In this document: one piece after another, positions 5,968-13,907 of the stretch
Layout: each line of letters starts with the position of its first letter
How positions within the stretch are numbered: the first letter of the stretch is position 1
Notes under the pieces: generated by a model
Told to the model about the DNA's origin: nothing
The model's input: only the letters and a program-made list of their open reading frames with translations
Databases searched by the model: none
Program-made: the position numbers and the translations under genes
Source of the DNA: JBCCFK01 sp965262315
GTDB lineage: Bacteria; Actinomycetota; Acidimicrobiia; Acidimicrobiales; UBA8592
Direction of reading: 5' to 3'
Assembly (NCBI GenBank): GCA_965262315.1
Contig: CBDHFJ010000025.1
Location: 1 to 26,270 of the forward strand
Length of the DNA stretch: 26,270 bases

Positions 5968-7683
5968 ATGACTTCCACGCCTCCGCCCGCCAACGCGGTG
6001 CAGAACCCCAGCGGGATGCCCTTCGACCGCTACCGCCCGTTCGCTCCCATCGACCTGCCTGACCGCACGTGGCCGGGCAAGGTCATCACCGAGGCTCCAC
6101 TGTGGTGCTCGGTGGACCTCCGCGACGGCAACCAGGCGCTCATCGAGCCCATGGACTCCGAGCGCAAGCGCCGGATGTTCGAGGAGCTCGTCCGCATGGG
6201 CTTCAAGGAGATCGAGGTCGGCTTCCCGTCGGCGAGCCAGACCGACTTCGACTTCGTCCGCGAGATCATCGAGGACGACGCCATCCCCGCCGACGTCACC
6301 ATCCAGGTGCTCGTCCAGAGCCGCCGGGAGCTGATCGAGCGGACCTACGAGTCCATCGAGGGTGCGCACAGCGCGATCGTGCACTTCTACAACTCCACGT
6401 CCACCCTCCAGCGCAAGGTGGTCTTCGGCCTCGACATGGACGGGATCGCCAAGATCGCCACCGATGCCGCGGGCTACGCCAAGGAGCTCGAGGCATCCGT
6501 ACCGGGCACCAGGGTGCGCTACGAATACTCGCCCGAGTCGTTCACCGGTACGGAACTGCCCTTCGCCAAGCAGGTCTGTGACGCGGTCACCGAGGTGATC
6601 GACCCCAGCCCGGACAACAAGCTCATCATCAACCTGCCGGCCACGGTGGAGATGGCGACGGCCAACACCTACGGCGACATGATCGAATGGATGCACCGGA
6701 ACCTGAACCGGCGCGAGCACATCATCTTGAGCCTGCATCCCCACAACGACCGCGGCACCGGCGTGGCCGCTGCCGAGTTCGGCGTGATGGCGGGTGCCGA
6801 CCGGGTCGAGGGGACCTTGTTCGGCAACGGTGAGCGCACGGGCAATGTCGACATCGTCACGCTCGGGATGAACATGTACAGCCAGGGCGTCGACCCCATG
6901 CTCGACATGAGCGACATCAACGAGATCCGTCGCACCGCCGAGTACTGCAACCAGCTGCCGGTCCACCCTCGCCACCCATACGTCGGCGAGCTGGTCTACA
7001 CCGCCTTCTCCGGCAGCCATCAGGACGCCATCAAGAAGGGCTTCGAAGCGCTCGAGCAGAGCGACAGCCCCTATTTCGAGGTGCCGTACATCCCGATCGA
7101 CCCCAAGGACGTGGGGCGCACCTACGAGGACGTCGTCCGGGTGAACAGCCAGTCTGGCAAGGGCGGTGTGTCGTACCTGTTGAAGGTGGAGAACCACTTC
7201 GACCTTCCCCGCCGTATGCAGATCGAGTTCACCCGCTCGATCCAGGCCATCACCGACGACACCGGCAAAGAGATCACCGGCGCGCAGATCTACGACGAGT
7301 TCGAGGGCCGGTACCTGGGCCTGGATTCGCCCTACCTGCTGCACGGCTACGAGTCGGCCCAGAACGCCGCCGGCGCCGACCGTACGCTCCTCACCGCCCG
7401 CATGACGAACGCCGGCGAGCAGATGGTCGTCCAGGGCGAGGGGTCCGGTTCGCTCGATGCCTTCGTCAGCGGCCTGCGCGAGTCGCTCGGCCAGGAGCTG
7501 CGGGTCCTCGACTATCACGAGCATGCCAAGGGCACCGGCGCCGATGCCGTTGCGGTGGCCTATGTGGAGATGGTCGTGGACGGCCGCGAGCTGTGGGGCT
7601 GTGGCATGCACACCGACATCACCACCGCCTCGATGCGCGCGATCGTCAGCGCCATCAACCGGGCCGCCAACGACCTCGCCTGA
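5968..7683 (+). CDS. leuA: 2-isopropylmalate synthase
   Basis: The 572-residue enzyme condenses acetyl-CoA with 2-oxoisovalerate to form 2-isopropylmalate, the first committed step of leucine synthesis. The TIM-barrel HMGL-like domain starts with APLWCSVDLRDGNQALIEPM (44-62; Asp50 and Arg52 of the metal and catalytic site) and carries the metal-binding HPHNDRG (257-263). GNGERTGN follows near residue 290. The C-terminal ~130 residues (from about 440) are the LeuA regulatory dimer domain that mediates leucine feedback. Length and N-terminal extension match the actinobacterial class (as in Mycobacterium), not the ~515-residue enteric form. ATG 5968 follows AAGGAG at 8 nt. The leucine-rich leader upstream indicates attenuation control in addition to feedback inhibition. 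Confidence 0.96.
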   Translation: MTSTPPPANAVQNPSGMPFDRYRPFAPIDLPDRTWPGKVITEAPLWCSVDLRDGNQALIEPMDSERKRRMFEELVRMGFKEIEVGFPSASQTDFDFVREIIEDDAIPADVTIQVLVQSRRELIERTYESIEGAHSAIVHFYNSTSTLQRKVVFGLDMDGIAKIATDAAGYAKELEASVPGTRVRYEYSPESFTGTELPFAKQVCDAVTEVIDPSPDNKLIINLPATVEMATANTYGDMIEWMHRNLNRREHIILSLHPHNDRGTGVAAAEFGVMAGADRVEGTLFGNGERTGNVDIVTLGMNMYSQGVDPMLDMSDINEIRRTAEYCNQLPVHPRHPYVGELVYTAFSGSHQDAIKKGFEALEQSDSPYFEVPYIPIDPKDVGRTYEDVVRVNSQSGKGGVSYLLKVENHFDLPRRMQIEFTRSIQAITDDTGKEITGAQIYDEFEGRYLGLDSPYLLHGYESAQNAAGADRTLLTARMTNAGEQMVVQGEGSGSLDAFVSGLRESLGQELRVLDYHEHAKGTGADAVAVAYVEMVVDGRELWGCGMHTDITTASMRAIVSAINRAANDLA

Positions 7684-7737
7684 GGCCCCCGTCGGGGACG
7701 GATCGGCGTGCAGATGACGCCGTTACCCGTTCAGACG

Positions 7738-7787
7738 GTTCTGCCAGCGTGAGAGCATGGCATGGCATGTCGCCACGCTGGCAGAAC
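7738..7787 (+). terminator. Long perfect hairpin downstream of leuA (probable terminator)
   Basis: GTTCTGCCAGCGTG (7738-7751) is perfectly complementary to CACGCTGGCAGAAC (7774-7787), a 14-bp stem with a 22-nt loop containing repeated CATG motifs. It starts 54 nt after the leuA stop. No T-run follows, which is common for high-GC terminators. An alternative pairing uses CCCGTTC (7726-7732) with GAACGGG (7784-7790). Confidence 0.5.
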
Positions 7788-7870
7788 GGGTGCTGACGAG
7801 GAGTCGGCAGCCGACGCGGCCGTGCGCGAACCTGATGGGGCATCAGATTCATGACACGAGAGGGCCCATC

Positions 7871-8338
7871 ATGCAGGAAGTGGCATTCGACGACATCGAC
7901 GGGATGAACGCCATGGCGTCGGCCGAGTTCGGCGACTGGGGCGACGAGGTCGTCGTCGACCAGGAGATGGTCAACCAGTTCGCGGACCTCACCGGCGACC
8001 ACCAGTGGATCCACATCGACGTCGAACGGTGCCAGCGGGAGAGCCCGTTCGGGGGGCCCATCGTGCACGGCTTCTTCACCCTGTCGCTGTTGCCGCAGGT
8101 GACGCCCAAGCCCAGCTACAAGGTGACCGGTGTCAAGAACGCCGTGAACTACGGCTCCGACGGGTTCCGGTTCCTGGCTCCGGTCCCGGTGGGTTCGTCC
8201 GTGCACGCCCGGAGCCGGATCGTCAGCGCCGAAGCTCACAAGAAGGGCACGCTGCTGACCACCGAAACCGCCATTCACGCCAAGGGCAACGACGTTCCCG
8301 CGCTGCTCTACACGGGCAAGGTCCTCTACCAGGGCTGA
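7871..8338 (+). CDS. MaoC-like (hotdog-fold) dehydratase
   Basis: The 155-residue single-hotdog protein is of the NodN/MaoC type. The catalytic pair appears in GDHQWIHID: Asp43 and His48 have the five-residue spacing of R-specific enoyl-CoA hydratases (Asp31/His36 in Aeromonas PhaJ). FGGPIVHGFFTLSLLP is the following conserved helix region. It probably hydrates or dehydrates an acyl-CoA thioester in the cytosol. I placed the start at ATG 7871 because GAGAGGG precedes it at 6 nt and homologues begin near here; the longer open frame runs through the hairpin after leuA. The CaiB/BaiF gene starts 2 nt after its stop, so the two are very likely co-translated. Confidence 0.85.
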   Translation: MQEVAFDDIDGMNAMASAEFGDWGDEVVVDQEMVNQFADLTGDHQWIHIDVERCQRESPFGGPIVHGFFTLSLLPQVTPKPSYKVTGVKNAVNYGSDGFRFLAPVPVGSSVHARSRIVSAEAHKKGTLLTTETAIHAKGNDVPALLYTGKVLYQG

Positions 8339-8340
8339 CC

Positions 8341-9576
8341 ATGCGGGTCGGCGACATCACCAATCCCGAGGCTGCCGGCAACGGCAAGCCGCTCGACGGG
8401 GTCCGCATCCTCGCGGTCGAACAGATGCAGTCGCTCCCCTATGCGACCCAACTCCTCGCGCGCCTCGGTGCTGACGTGGTGAAGGTCGAGCACCCCGAGC
8501 GCGGCGACCTCGGTCGCGGCTCCGTCCCCGCGATCACCGATCGGTCGGGCCGGCAGATGGGGGCCACGTTCCTCCGCAACAATCTGTCGAAGCGCAGCGT
8601 CGGGATGGACATGAAGCACCCGGATGCGCAGGCCCTGTTCAGGCGGCTCGCCCCTCGGTTCGACGTGGTGGCCGAGAACTTCAAGCCGGGCACGATGGAC
8701 CGGTTCGGGCTGGGCTACGGCGATCTACGCGCGATTGACCCCGGGCTGATCTACGTGTCGATCTCCGGCTTCGGCAACACCACCGAGTCGCCGTATGGGC
8801 ACTGGCCGGCCTTCGCGCCGATCGCCGAAGCCATGTCCGGCATCTACACCTTCAACAGGCCCGCGGACGCCGATGTCAAGGTGTCGCCAGTGGGCGCGCT
8901 CGGTGACACCGGCACGGGCCTGTTCGCCGTCATCGGAATCCTCGCGGCGTTGCGACACCGCGAGGCGACCGGCGTGGGCCAGTACGTCGACGTCTCGATG
9001 TTCGACGCCATGGTCGCCTTCGCCGACATCGTTCCCAACTACGAGTCGCTCGGCAAGGACCCGTCCACGCCGAGCGCCCTCATCAACCACGGCTTCCCGA
9101 TCTCCACGGGCGAGGTGGTGATCCAGGTCGGACGCGAGCACCAGTTCCAGCGTCTCGCCGAACTCGTCGGCCGGCCCGAGTGGGTCGACGACATGCGCTT
9201 CGCCACGCGCGAGGGTTGGGTCGAGCACATCGACGTCCTCCGCACCGGTGTCCGGTCCTGGGCCGGGAGCCGTTCACCGATCGAGGTGGCCGACCTTCTC
9301 GCGGAGGCTGGGGTCGCGGCGTCACCGGTGTTCACCGGCAAGGACGTGCTGGCCGACCCGCACGTGGAGGCCCGTCACATGATCGTGGAGATCCCCAACG
9401 AGGGGGGCCCGGATCCGGTCACCGCTGGCAACCCGGTGAAGATGACCGGCGTCTCGGAAGGCCCCGACACCGCTCCCCCGTCGCTGGGACAGCACACGGA
9501 CGAGGTTCTGGCCGCCGAGCTCGGTCTGTCCGCCGACGATCTTGCGTCGCTACGGGCCAAGGGTGCCATCGGCTGA
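8341..9576 (+). CDS. CaiB/BaiF family (class III) CoA-transferase
   Basis: The 411-residue protein opens with PLDGVRILAVEQMQSLPYATQLLARLGADVVKVEHPERGD, the hallmark N-terminal region of the family. KRSVGMDMKHPDA and FDVVAENFKPGTMDRFGLGY follow. The family's catalytic Asp, which forms an acyl-aspartyl anhydride, matches Asp189 in GALGDTGTG. Members move CoA between carboxylic acids or racemise 2-methylacyl-CoAs; the substrate here is unknown. It is directly downstream of the MaoC gene (2-nt gap), so the pair may act on the same acyl-CoA. The last 15 codons and the bases after them are duplicated in tandem further downstream. Confidence 0.93.
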   Translation: MRVGDITNPEAAGNGKPLDGVRILAVEQMQSLPYATQLLARLGADVVKVEHPERGDLGRGSVPAITDRSGRQMGATFLRNNLSKRSVGMDMKHPDAQALFRRLAPRFDVVAENFKPGTMDRFGLGYGDLRAIDPGLIYVSISGFGNTTESPYGHWPAFAPIAEAMSGIYTFNRPADADVKVSPVGALGDTGTGLFAVIGILAALRHREATGVGQYVDVSMFDAMVAFADIVPNYESLGKDPSTPSALINHGFPISTGEVVIQVGREHQFQRLAELVGRPEWVDDMRFATREGWVEHIDVLRTGVRSWAGSRSPIEVADLLAEAGVAASPVFTGKDVLADPHVEARHMIVEIPNEGGPDPVTAGNPVKMTGVSEGPDTAPPSLGQHTDEVLAAELGLSADDLASLRAKGAIG

Positions 9577-9740
9577 ACCGATGTCCGCGGCCGGGCCCCG
9601 GGCACCCCGCGGCGAGTGGGCGTCAGAGGCCGACGATCTTGCGTCGCTTCGGGCCGAGGGTGCCATCGGCTGAACCGATGTCCGCGGCCGGGCCCCGGGC
9701 ACCGATGCCGAACACCCCGGCGGCAAGTGGGTGTCAGAGG
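9532..9740. repeat. Tandem duplication of the caiB-like 3' end and intergenic terminator region
   Basis: A 75-bp block at 9532-9606 recurs at 9629-9703 with only two mismatches (9552/9649 and 9559/9656). A second shared block follows each copy (about 9603-9629 and 9713-9740), interrupted in the right copy by about 13 extra bases. The left copy holds the real end of the CoA-transferase gene; the right copy repeats its last 15 codons (ADDLASLRAEGAIG, then TGA) with no gene in front. Each copy contains CATCGG-CTGAA-CCGATG, a hairpin with the stop codon in its loop, and the GC-rich palindrome CCGGGCCCCGG. The copies lie between convergent genes, so they probably act as duplicated bidirectional terminators. 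Confidence 0.85.
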
Positions 9741-10933
9741 TCGAGGTCGAAGAGCTTGATGGCGTTCCCGCGGGCGAGCTTGTGCACGATCTCCGGGTCG
9801 AGGTGGCCGAACAGCGAGTGCGCCACCTCTCTCGAGCGGGGGAACGTGCCATCGGAGTGCGGGTAGTCGGTCTCGAACAACACGTTGTCGACCCCGACCT
9901 CGTCGAGCAGCTTCATGCCCGCCGCGTCCTTGAAGAAGCAGCTGTACACCTGGCGGTAGTAGTAGGTCGAGGGCGGCTCGGGCAGCCGATTCTCGCCCTG
10001 GGCCCACATGTGCGTTCGGTAGTTGTCGTCGGCTCGCTCGAGGTAGTACGGGATCCAGCCGATCTGGCTCTCGGCGTACATCAGCTTCAGGTCCGGATAT
10101 CGCACGAGCACCCCCGAGAACAGGAAGTCGATCATCGAGGCGGCGGAGTTCGCCGAGATCATCGCGGCGGTGACGATGGTGGGGGCGTCGTCGGCCGGCT
10201 TCACCGTCTTCGTGCCCGATCCGATGTGCATGCAGATGACCGTGCCGGTCTCCTCACACGCCCGGAAGAACGGCTCCCAGTGGCCGCTGTGGATCGACGG
10301 CAGGCCGAGCCAGGCCGGGAGCTCCGACCACGCCACGGCGTTGACGCCGCGGGCGGCGTTGCGCCGGATCTCGGCCGCTGCCAGTTCGGCGTCCCACAGC
10401 GGCACCAGACACAGCGGGATGAGCCGGCCTCCCGAGTCGCCGCACCACTCCTCGACCATCCAGTCGTTGTACGCCTCGACGCAGAGACGAGCGAGCTCGC
10501 GGTCCTGGCGCTCGGCGAACAGCTGACCACAGAACCGCGGGTAGTTCGGGAAACAGATGGAGGCCTCGACGTGGTTCTCGTCCATGTCGTCGAGACGGGC
10601 CTTGGGCTCGAAGCAACCGGGACGGATGTCGTCGTAGGTGACGCCCTGCATGGTCACCTCTTCGGGCGGCCGCCCGGCACAGGCGATCATCTCCTTGATC
10701 TGGTATCGGTGATCCTCGTAGTGCCACCAGGCCGCCATCTTGTCGCCGGTCCCGGGCGTCTCGACCCAGGCGCCGTCGACCAGCGCCATCTCCCCCTGCG
10801 GGGCGATGACGATGCGGGGGCCGACGTCCTTGTACTTCTCGGGAAGTCGGTCCTGCCACACGTGGGGCGGTTCGACCACGTGGTCGTCGACGCTGATGAT
10901 CCTCGGGAACTCGTCCAGGCTGACGCCGCTCAT
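9734..10933 (-). CDS. Amidohydrolase family 2 (metal-dependent TIM-barrel hydrolase/decarboxylase)
   Basis: The 399-residue protein resembles amidohydrolase-2 / ACMSD-like enzymes. The N-terminal metal motif is degenerate but recognisable in ISVDDHVVEPPHVW (residues ~13-26). VICMHIGSG carries the barrel His, and ETDYPHSDGTFPRS carries the late metal-ligand Asp (near 356). Family members hydrolyse or decarboxylate aromatic and related acids; the substrate is unknown. The family is common in acyl-CoA and aromatic catabolic clusters of actinobacteria. The start is ATG 10933; TACGCT ends 6 nt upstream, so the mRNA may be leaderless. A perfect palindrome covers the promoter, indicating repression by a dimeric regulator. 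The gene is convergent with the CoA-transferase gene. Confidence 0.9.
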   Translation of the reverse strand: MSGVSLDEFPRIISVDDHVVEPPHVWQDRLPEKYKDVGPRIVIAPQGEMALVDGAWVETPGTGDKMAAWWHYEDHRYQIKEMIACAGRPPEEVTMQGVTYDDIRPGCFEPKARLDDMDENHVEASICFPNYPRFCGQLFAERQDRELARLCVEAYNDWMVEEWCGDSGGRLIPLCLVPLWDAELAAAEIRRNAARGVNAVAWSELPAWLGLPSIHSGHWEPFFRACEETGTVICMHIGSGTKTVKPADDAPTIVTAAMISANSAASMIDFLFSGVLVRYPDLKLMYAESQIGWIPYYLERADDNYRTHMWAQGENRLPEPPSTYYYRQVYSCFFKDAAGMKLLDEVGVDNVLFETDYPHSDGTFPRSREVAHSLFGHLDPEIVHKLARGNAIKLFDLDL

Positions 10934-10939
10934 CGGGCA

Positions 10940-10970
10940 AGCGTACCTGAATCTGACGGACCGTCAGATT
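10940..10970 (-). promoter_or_regulatory. Promoter with palindromic operator (TetR-type) upstream of the amidohydrolase
   Basis: Positions 10950-10970 form a perfect inverted repeat: 10-bp arms AATCTGACGG and its exact complement around a central A. On the minus strand CTGACG (-35-like), a 16-bp spacer and TACGCT (complement of 10940-10945) form a promoter ending 6 nt before the ATG. The palindrome covers the -35 and part of the spacer. TGACnnnnnGTCA-type palindromes are typical TetR-family operators. No TetR gene is in the window. Confidence 0.7.
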
Positions 10971-11048
10971 GTCTCCGGACTCGAACCTTCCCGCCAGGCG
11001 AGGACGGCATCGTCTCGCAGCGGGAGTCGCCCCACGCCCACCTGGTGT

Positions 11049-11501
11049 TCAGGCCAGTTGGCCGGTTCCTGTGCGAGCGGTGACGGCTCTCGCCTCCCCG
11101 AACCAGAGCAGGTGGCGGCGATGCAGGAATCGCCAGTCCGGGTTCGACGGGTCCGCCGCGACGTCGACGTAGCGGTCGACGTACTTGATCAGCTGCTCGT
11201 AGTAGCCCTCGCGGTCGTTCTGGGCGTAGCACCGCGCCCAGACCTCGCCGGAGGCCTCGGAACGGGAGCTGAGATCGATGAGGTGGTTCGCCACCAGGAC
11301 CACGCCGAACCGGAGGTCACCCATGGTGTCGGCCATGATCGCCCGAAGCGCGTCCGGCCCGCTCCCGAACGTCCCGAAGTCGGCGTCGTCGGCGTACAGC
11401 GACACCATGAGATCGACGTCACGGTCGGCGATGGCCACGCTGTAGCGCAGGGCGAGTTCGCGGATGCGCTCGCGGGCGAGCAGTTCCTCCACTGGCGTCA
11501 C
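11049..11501 (-). CDS. SnoaL / NTF2-like domain protein
   Basis: The 150-residue protein has the SnoaL-like cone fold pattern: VEELLARERIRELALRYSVAIADRDVDLMVSLYADDADFGTFG at the start (helices, then the first strand). NHLIDLSSRSEASGEVWARCYAQ and WRFLHRRHLLWFGE follow in the strands. Relatives include polyketide cyclases, limonene-epoxide hydrolase-like and dehydratase-like enzymes; many have unknown function. I chose GTG 11501 because the protein then begins right at the first conserved helix; the open frame runs 24 codons further up across the divergent sulfatase start. GATCAT ends 6 nt before this GTG. It lies upstream of the amidohydrolase on the same strand, but that gene has its own promoter. 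Confidence 0.75.
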   Translation of the reverse strand: MTPVEELLARERIRELALRYSVAIADRDVDLMVSLYADDADFGTFGSGPDALRAIMADTMGDLRFGVVLVANHLIDLSSRSEASGEVWARCYAQNDREGYYEQLIKYVDRYVDVAADPSNPDWRFLHRRHLLWFGEARAVTARTGTGQLA

Positions 11502-11566
11502 CCGCCGATGATCCCACGCGACATGGTGTCGGCGACGGAACGGTGTCGCAGGGTTAACGTCTCGCG
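11502..11566. promoter_or_regulatory. Divergent promoter region between SnoaL-like and sulfatase genes
   Basis: 65 bp separate two divergent GTG starts. Rightward, TAACGT (11555-11560) ends 6 nt before the sulfatase GTG, with GCGACG (11532-11537) 17 bp upstream. Leftward, GATCAT (complement) ends 6 nt before the SnoaL GTG. Both look leaderless. Confidence 0.45.
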
Positions 11567-13042
11567 GTGGCAACCGAGCGACCGAACATCTTGTTGATCG
11601 TCTCCGACGAGGAGCGACGGACCGAGTGGCTTGACGGCCATGCGGACCTGCCGGCCCACGACCGGTTGCGCTCCGACGGGCTCACCTCGACCGGTCACTA
11701 CACCCACTCGAGTCCCTGCTCGCCGTCGCGGGCCAGCCTCTACACCGGGCAGTACCTCAGCCAGCACGGCGTGGTGGACAACGTGAGCTTTCCCGCCCAT
11801 CGCGCGCTGGACCACGACATTCCGACCATCGGCCGGCTGCTGCGGGAGGTGGGCTACGAGTCGGCCTACCTGGGGAAGTGGCACCTCGATCACGGGGACA
11901 CCCCGGACATGGAGGCCCACGGCTACTCCGGGTGGCAGGGCAACGACGTGCACTTCACCGGCAACCCCTGGACCGGTCGCCACTTCGATCCCGTCATCGC
12001 CGAACAGGCGTGTGCGTGGATCCGCGACCGCCCCACCGATCGACCCTGGTTCCTCACCGTGGCCCTGGTCAATCCCCACGACATCATGTGGTATCCCGTC
12101 GATCACCCGACCCACCAGGCCGCGAACCCCAAGGACAAGCAGGCGTTCGACTTCCTGCAGTCCTTCCGCCTGGGAGATCTCATGATCGAGACACTGCAGG
12201 AGGGGTACCCCGAGCGATTCTCCGAGCTGCCCGCCAACTTCGACGACGACCTCCACACCAAACCCGACGTGCAGCGGATCTGGCGCCACGTCCGCAACCG
12301 CGAGCACTTCGTCGGATCGATGGAGCAGGCATCCACGCGTGACTGGCTCCGATACCTGGACTACTACGCGTGGCTGCACGAACTCCTCGACGACTCGGTG
12401 GGCACGATCCTCGGGGCTCTGGACGACGCGGGCATCTACGACGACACGACCATCGTGTACACCAGCGACCACGGCGACGCGTGCGGTGCCCACGGACTTC
12501 GCGCCAAACTTCCCTGTGTCTACGAGGAAGTCATGGGTGTCCCATTGATGGTGAAGGCACCGGGGGTCACGCCGGGCTCGACGACGACGGCGCTGTCCAC
12601 CAGCGTCGACCTCGCCACCACCATCTGTGCGCTCGGTGGGGTCGACCTCGAGGCCAGTCCCTCGCTCAAGGGCCGCGACCTGTCCCCGGTGTTGGCGGAC
12701 CCCACGACCGCGGTCCGCGACTGGATCTATCTCGCGCAGGACAGCGCGCAGTCGGAGCTGCTGCGCATGTGCCGGTATGCGTACCGAGGCTTCTTCGACG
12801 GCACGACGAAGTACGCCCGCTACTTCGGGATCGGCGGTGGCGTGGACCGCACCGGCGCCGTGGCGCCCGAGCCCAAGGTGTTCGGGCCCGATGCGGCCTT
12901 CGACGACCAGGAACACGAGTGGTACGACCTGACCGAGGATCCCCATGAGTTGCGGAACCTGGCCGGAGACCCCGATCGGCGCGATCAGACCAGGGCGCTG
13001 CACCAGCGACTGCTCGAGATCGAGGCCGCCGAGCTCGCCTGA
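11567..13042 (+). CDS. Type I sulfatase (formylglycine-dependent arylsulfatase family)
   Basis: The 491-residue protein begins RPNILLIVSDEERR, the first metal-binding strand, with Asp14 and an acidic partner. The sulfatase signature is CSPSRASLYTG with Cys51 in C-x-P-S-R context, so this Cys should be oxidised to formylglycine, the catalytic residue. YLGKWHLDH supplies the Lys and His of the active site. IVYTSDHGDACGAHGL carries the later metal-binding Asp-His. There is no signal peptide, so it is predicted to be cytosolic, which suggests small imported sulfate (or phosphonate/choline) esters rather than extracellular polymers. A formylglycine-generating enzyme should exist elsewhere in the genome. 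It is convergent with the HAD gene. Confidence 0.92.
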   Translation: MATERPNILLIVSDEERRTEWLDGHADLPAHDRLRSDGLTSTGHYTHSSPCSPSRASLYTGQYLSQHGVVDNVSFPAHRALDHDIPTIGRLLREVGYESAYLGKWHLDHGDTPDMEAHGYSGWQGNDVHFTGNPWTGRHFDPVIAEQACAWIRDRPTDRPWFLTVALVNPHDIMWYPVDHPTHQAANPKDKQAFDFLQSFRLGDLMIETLQEGYPERFSELPANFDDDLHTKPDVQRIWRHVRNREHFVGSMEQASTRDWLRYLDYYAWLHELLDDSVGTILGALDDAGIYDDTTIVYTSDHGDACGAHGLRAKLPCVYEEVMGVPLMVKAPGVTPGSTTTALSTSVDLATTICALGGVDLEASPSLKGRDLSPVLADPTTAVRDWIYLAQDSAQSELLRMCRYAYRGFFDGTTKYARYFGIGGGVDRTGAVAPEPKVFGPDAAFDDQEHEWYDLTEDPHELRNLAGDPDRRDQTRALHQRLLEIEAAELA

Positions 13043-13047
13043 AGCCA

Positions 13048-13066
13048 CCTCGGTGCCGGCCCGAGG
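13048..13066. terminator. Candidate bidirectional terminator hairpin
   Basis: CCTCGG (13048-13053) pairs with CCGAGG (13061-13066) around a 7-nt loop, 5 nt after the sulfatase stop and between convergent genes. No T-tract follows. Confidence 0.35.
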
Positions 13067-13110
13067 GCACGCCACCAACCCGCGCATCCGAGGCGATGGT
13101 CGGGGGCCGG

Positions 13111-13869
13111 TCAGCCGACCAACAGGTCTGCCAGCGTGGCGACGTCGGGCACCGTCGGGTGGTCGTACGCGCCGTGGAGGCCGTACGGGTCGAGTTGGAC
13201 CACCTGGAGACCTGCAGCGCGGGCGCCCAGGACGTCGCTCTGGTAGGTGTCTCCCACGTACAGCATCTCCTCAGGAGGTGTCTGCAAGGCCTCGACCACG
13301 GGATCGAAGATGGCCGGGTCGGGCTTGGCGACGCCGATGACGCCGGAGTCGACGATCAGCTCCACTCCCGGCAGCGGGCCGTCACCGACCTGACACACCC
13401 CGTGATCCAGCATCTGCTGCTCCGCGGAACCGTCGTTGTTGGACACGATCGCCCGCTCGAGATCCGGCCGCTCGGTGGCGATGCGATGGAACGCGGTGAT
13501 GTTCGCCTGCAATGGGAAACACCAGACGCTGCTGACGCCGGTCGAGCGCTGTCGCCGTCGCGCCTCGGCAGCCACGGGGAGGGCGTCCTCGGCGACACCG
13601 ACCGCCCGGAAGTACGCGCCGTCGTAGATCTCCCACATCTCGACGGCGGCCTCCTCGGGAGCGAGCCCCGCACTGCGTACGGCCTCGGCGATGGCGTGGA
13701 CCCCGTCGTGATGTGCACGATGGAACGCATCCTCGTCGGGTTCGACCTCGACGCCGGCTTCCGCGATCGCAGGCCGCACCCGCTCGTGGTGGGGAATGAG
13801 GAACACGCCGCCGATGTCGAACACGACGGCGCGCACACGGGCAGGGTCCGGCAACAAGCTGGGGCTCAT
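13111..13869 (-). CDS. HAD-superfamily hydrolase (phosphatase-like)
   Basis: The 252-residue HAD protein has the nucleophile strand AVVFDIGGVFLIPH (Asp18). As in YihX-type members, the usual second Asp (D+2) is Gly. Motif II is the Ser/Asn region in RAIVSNNDG, motif III the Lys in GVAKPDPAIF, and motif IV YVGDTYQSDVLGARAAG (GDxxxxD). The cap lies between motifs I and II. It is probably a small-molecule phosphatase of unknown substrate. ATG 13869 is chosen because the nucleophile strand follows at once; the longer frame is antisense of the MFS gene. TAGGGT ends 7 nt before the ATG. The MFS gene lies 38 bp upstream on the same strand. Confidence 0.88.
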   Translation of the reverse strand: MSPSLLPDPARVRAVVFDIGGVFLIPHHERVRPAIAEAGVEVEPDEDAFHRAHHDGVHAIAEAVRSAGLAPEEAAVEMWEIYDGAYFRAVGVAEDALPVAAEARRRQRSTGVSSVWCFPLQANITAFHRIATERPDLERAIVSNNDGSAEQQMLDHGVCQVGDGPLPGVELIVDSGVIGVAKPDPAIFDPVVEALQTPPEEMLYVGDTYQSDVLGARAAGLQVVQLDPYGLHGAYDHPTVPDVATLADLLVG

Positions 13870-13907
13870 GGCGCGGACCCTACCGCCGCGCAGGTGGTGG
13901 GCGGGCG

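Noticed and set aside
9629..9673. A second copy of the CoA-transferase gene
   Set aside because: Only the last 15 codons and stop are repeated; no gene body precedes them, so it is a duplicated tail and not a pseudogene in the usual sense.
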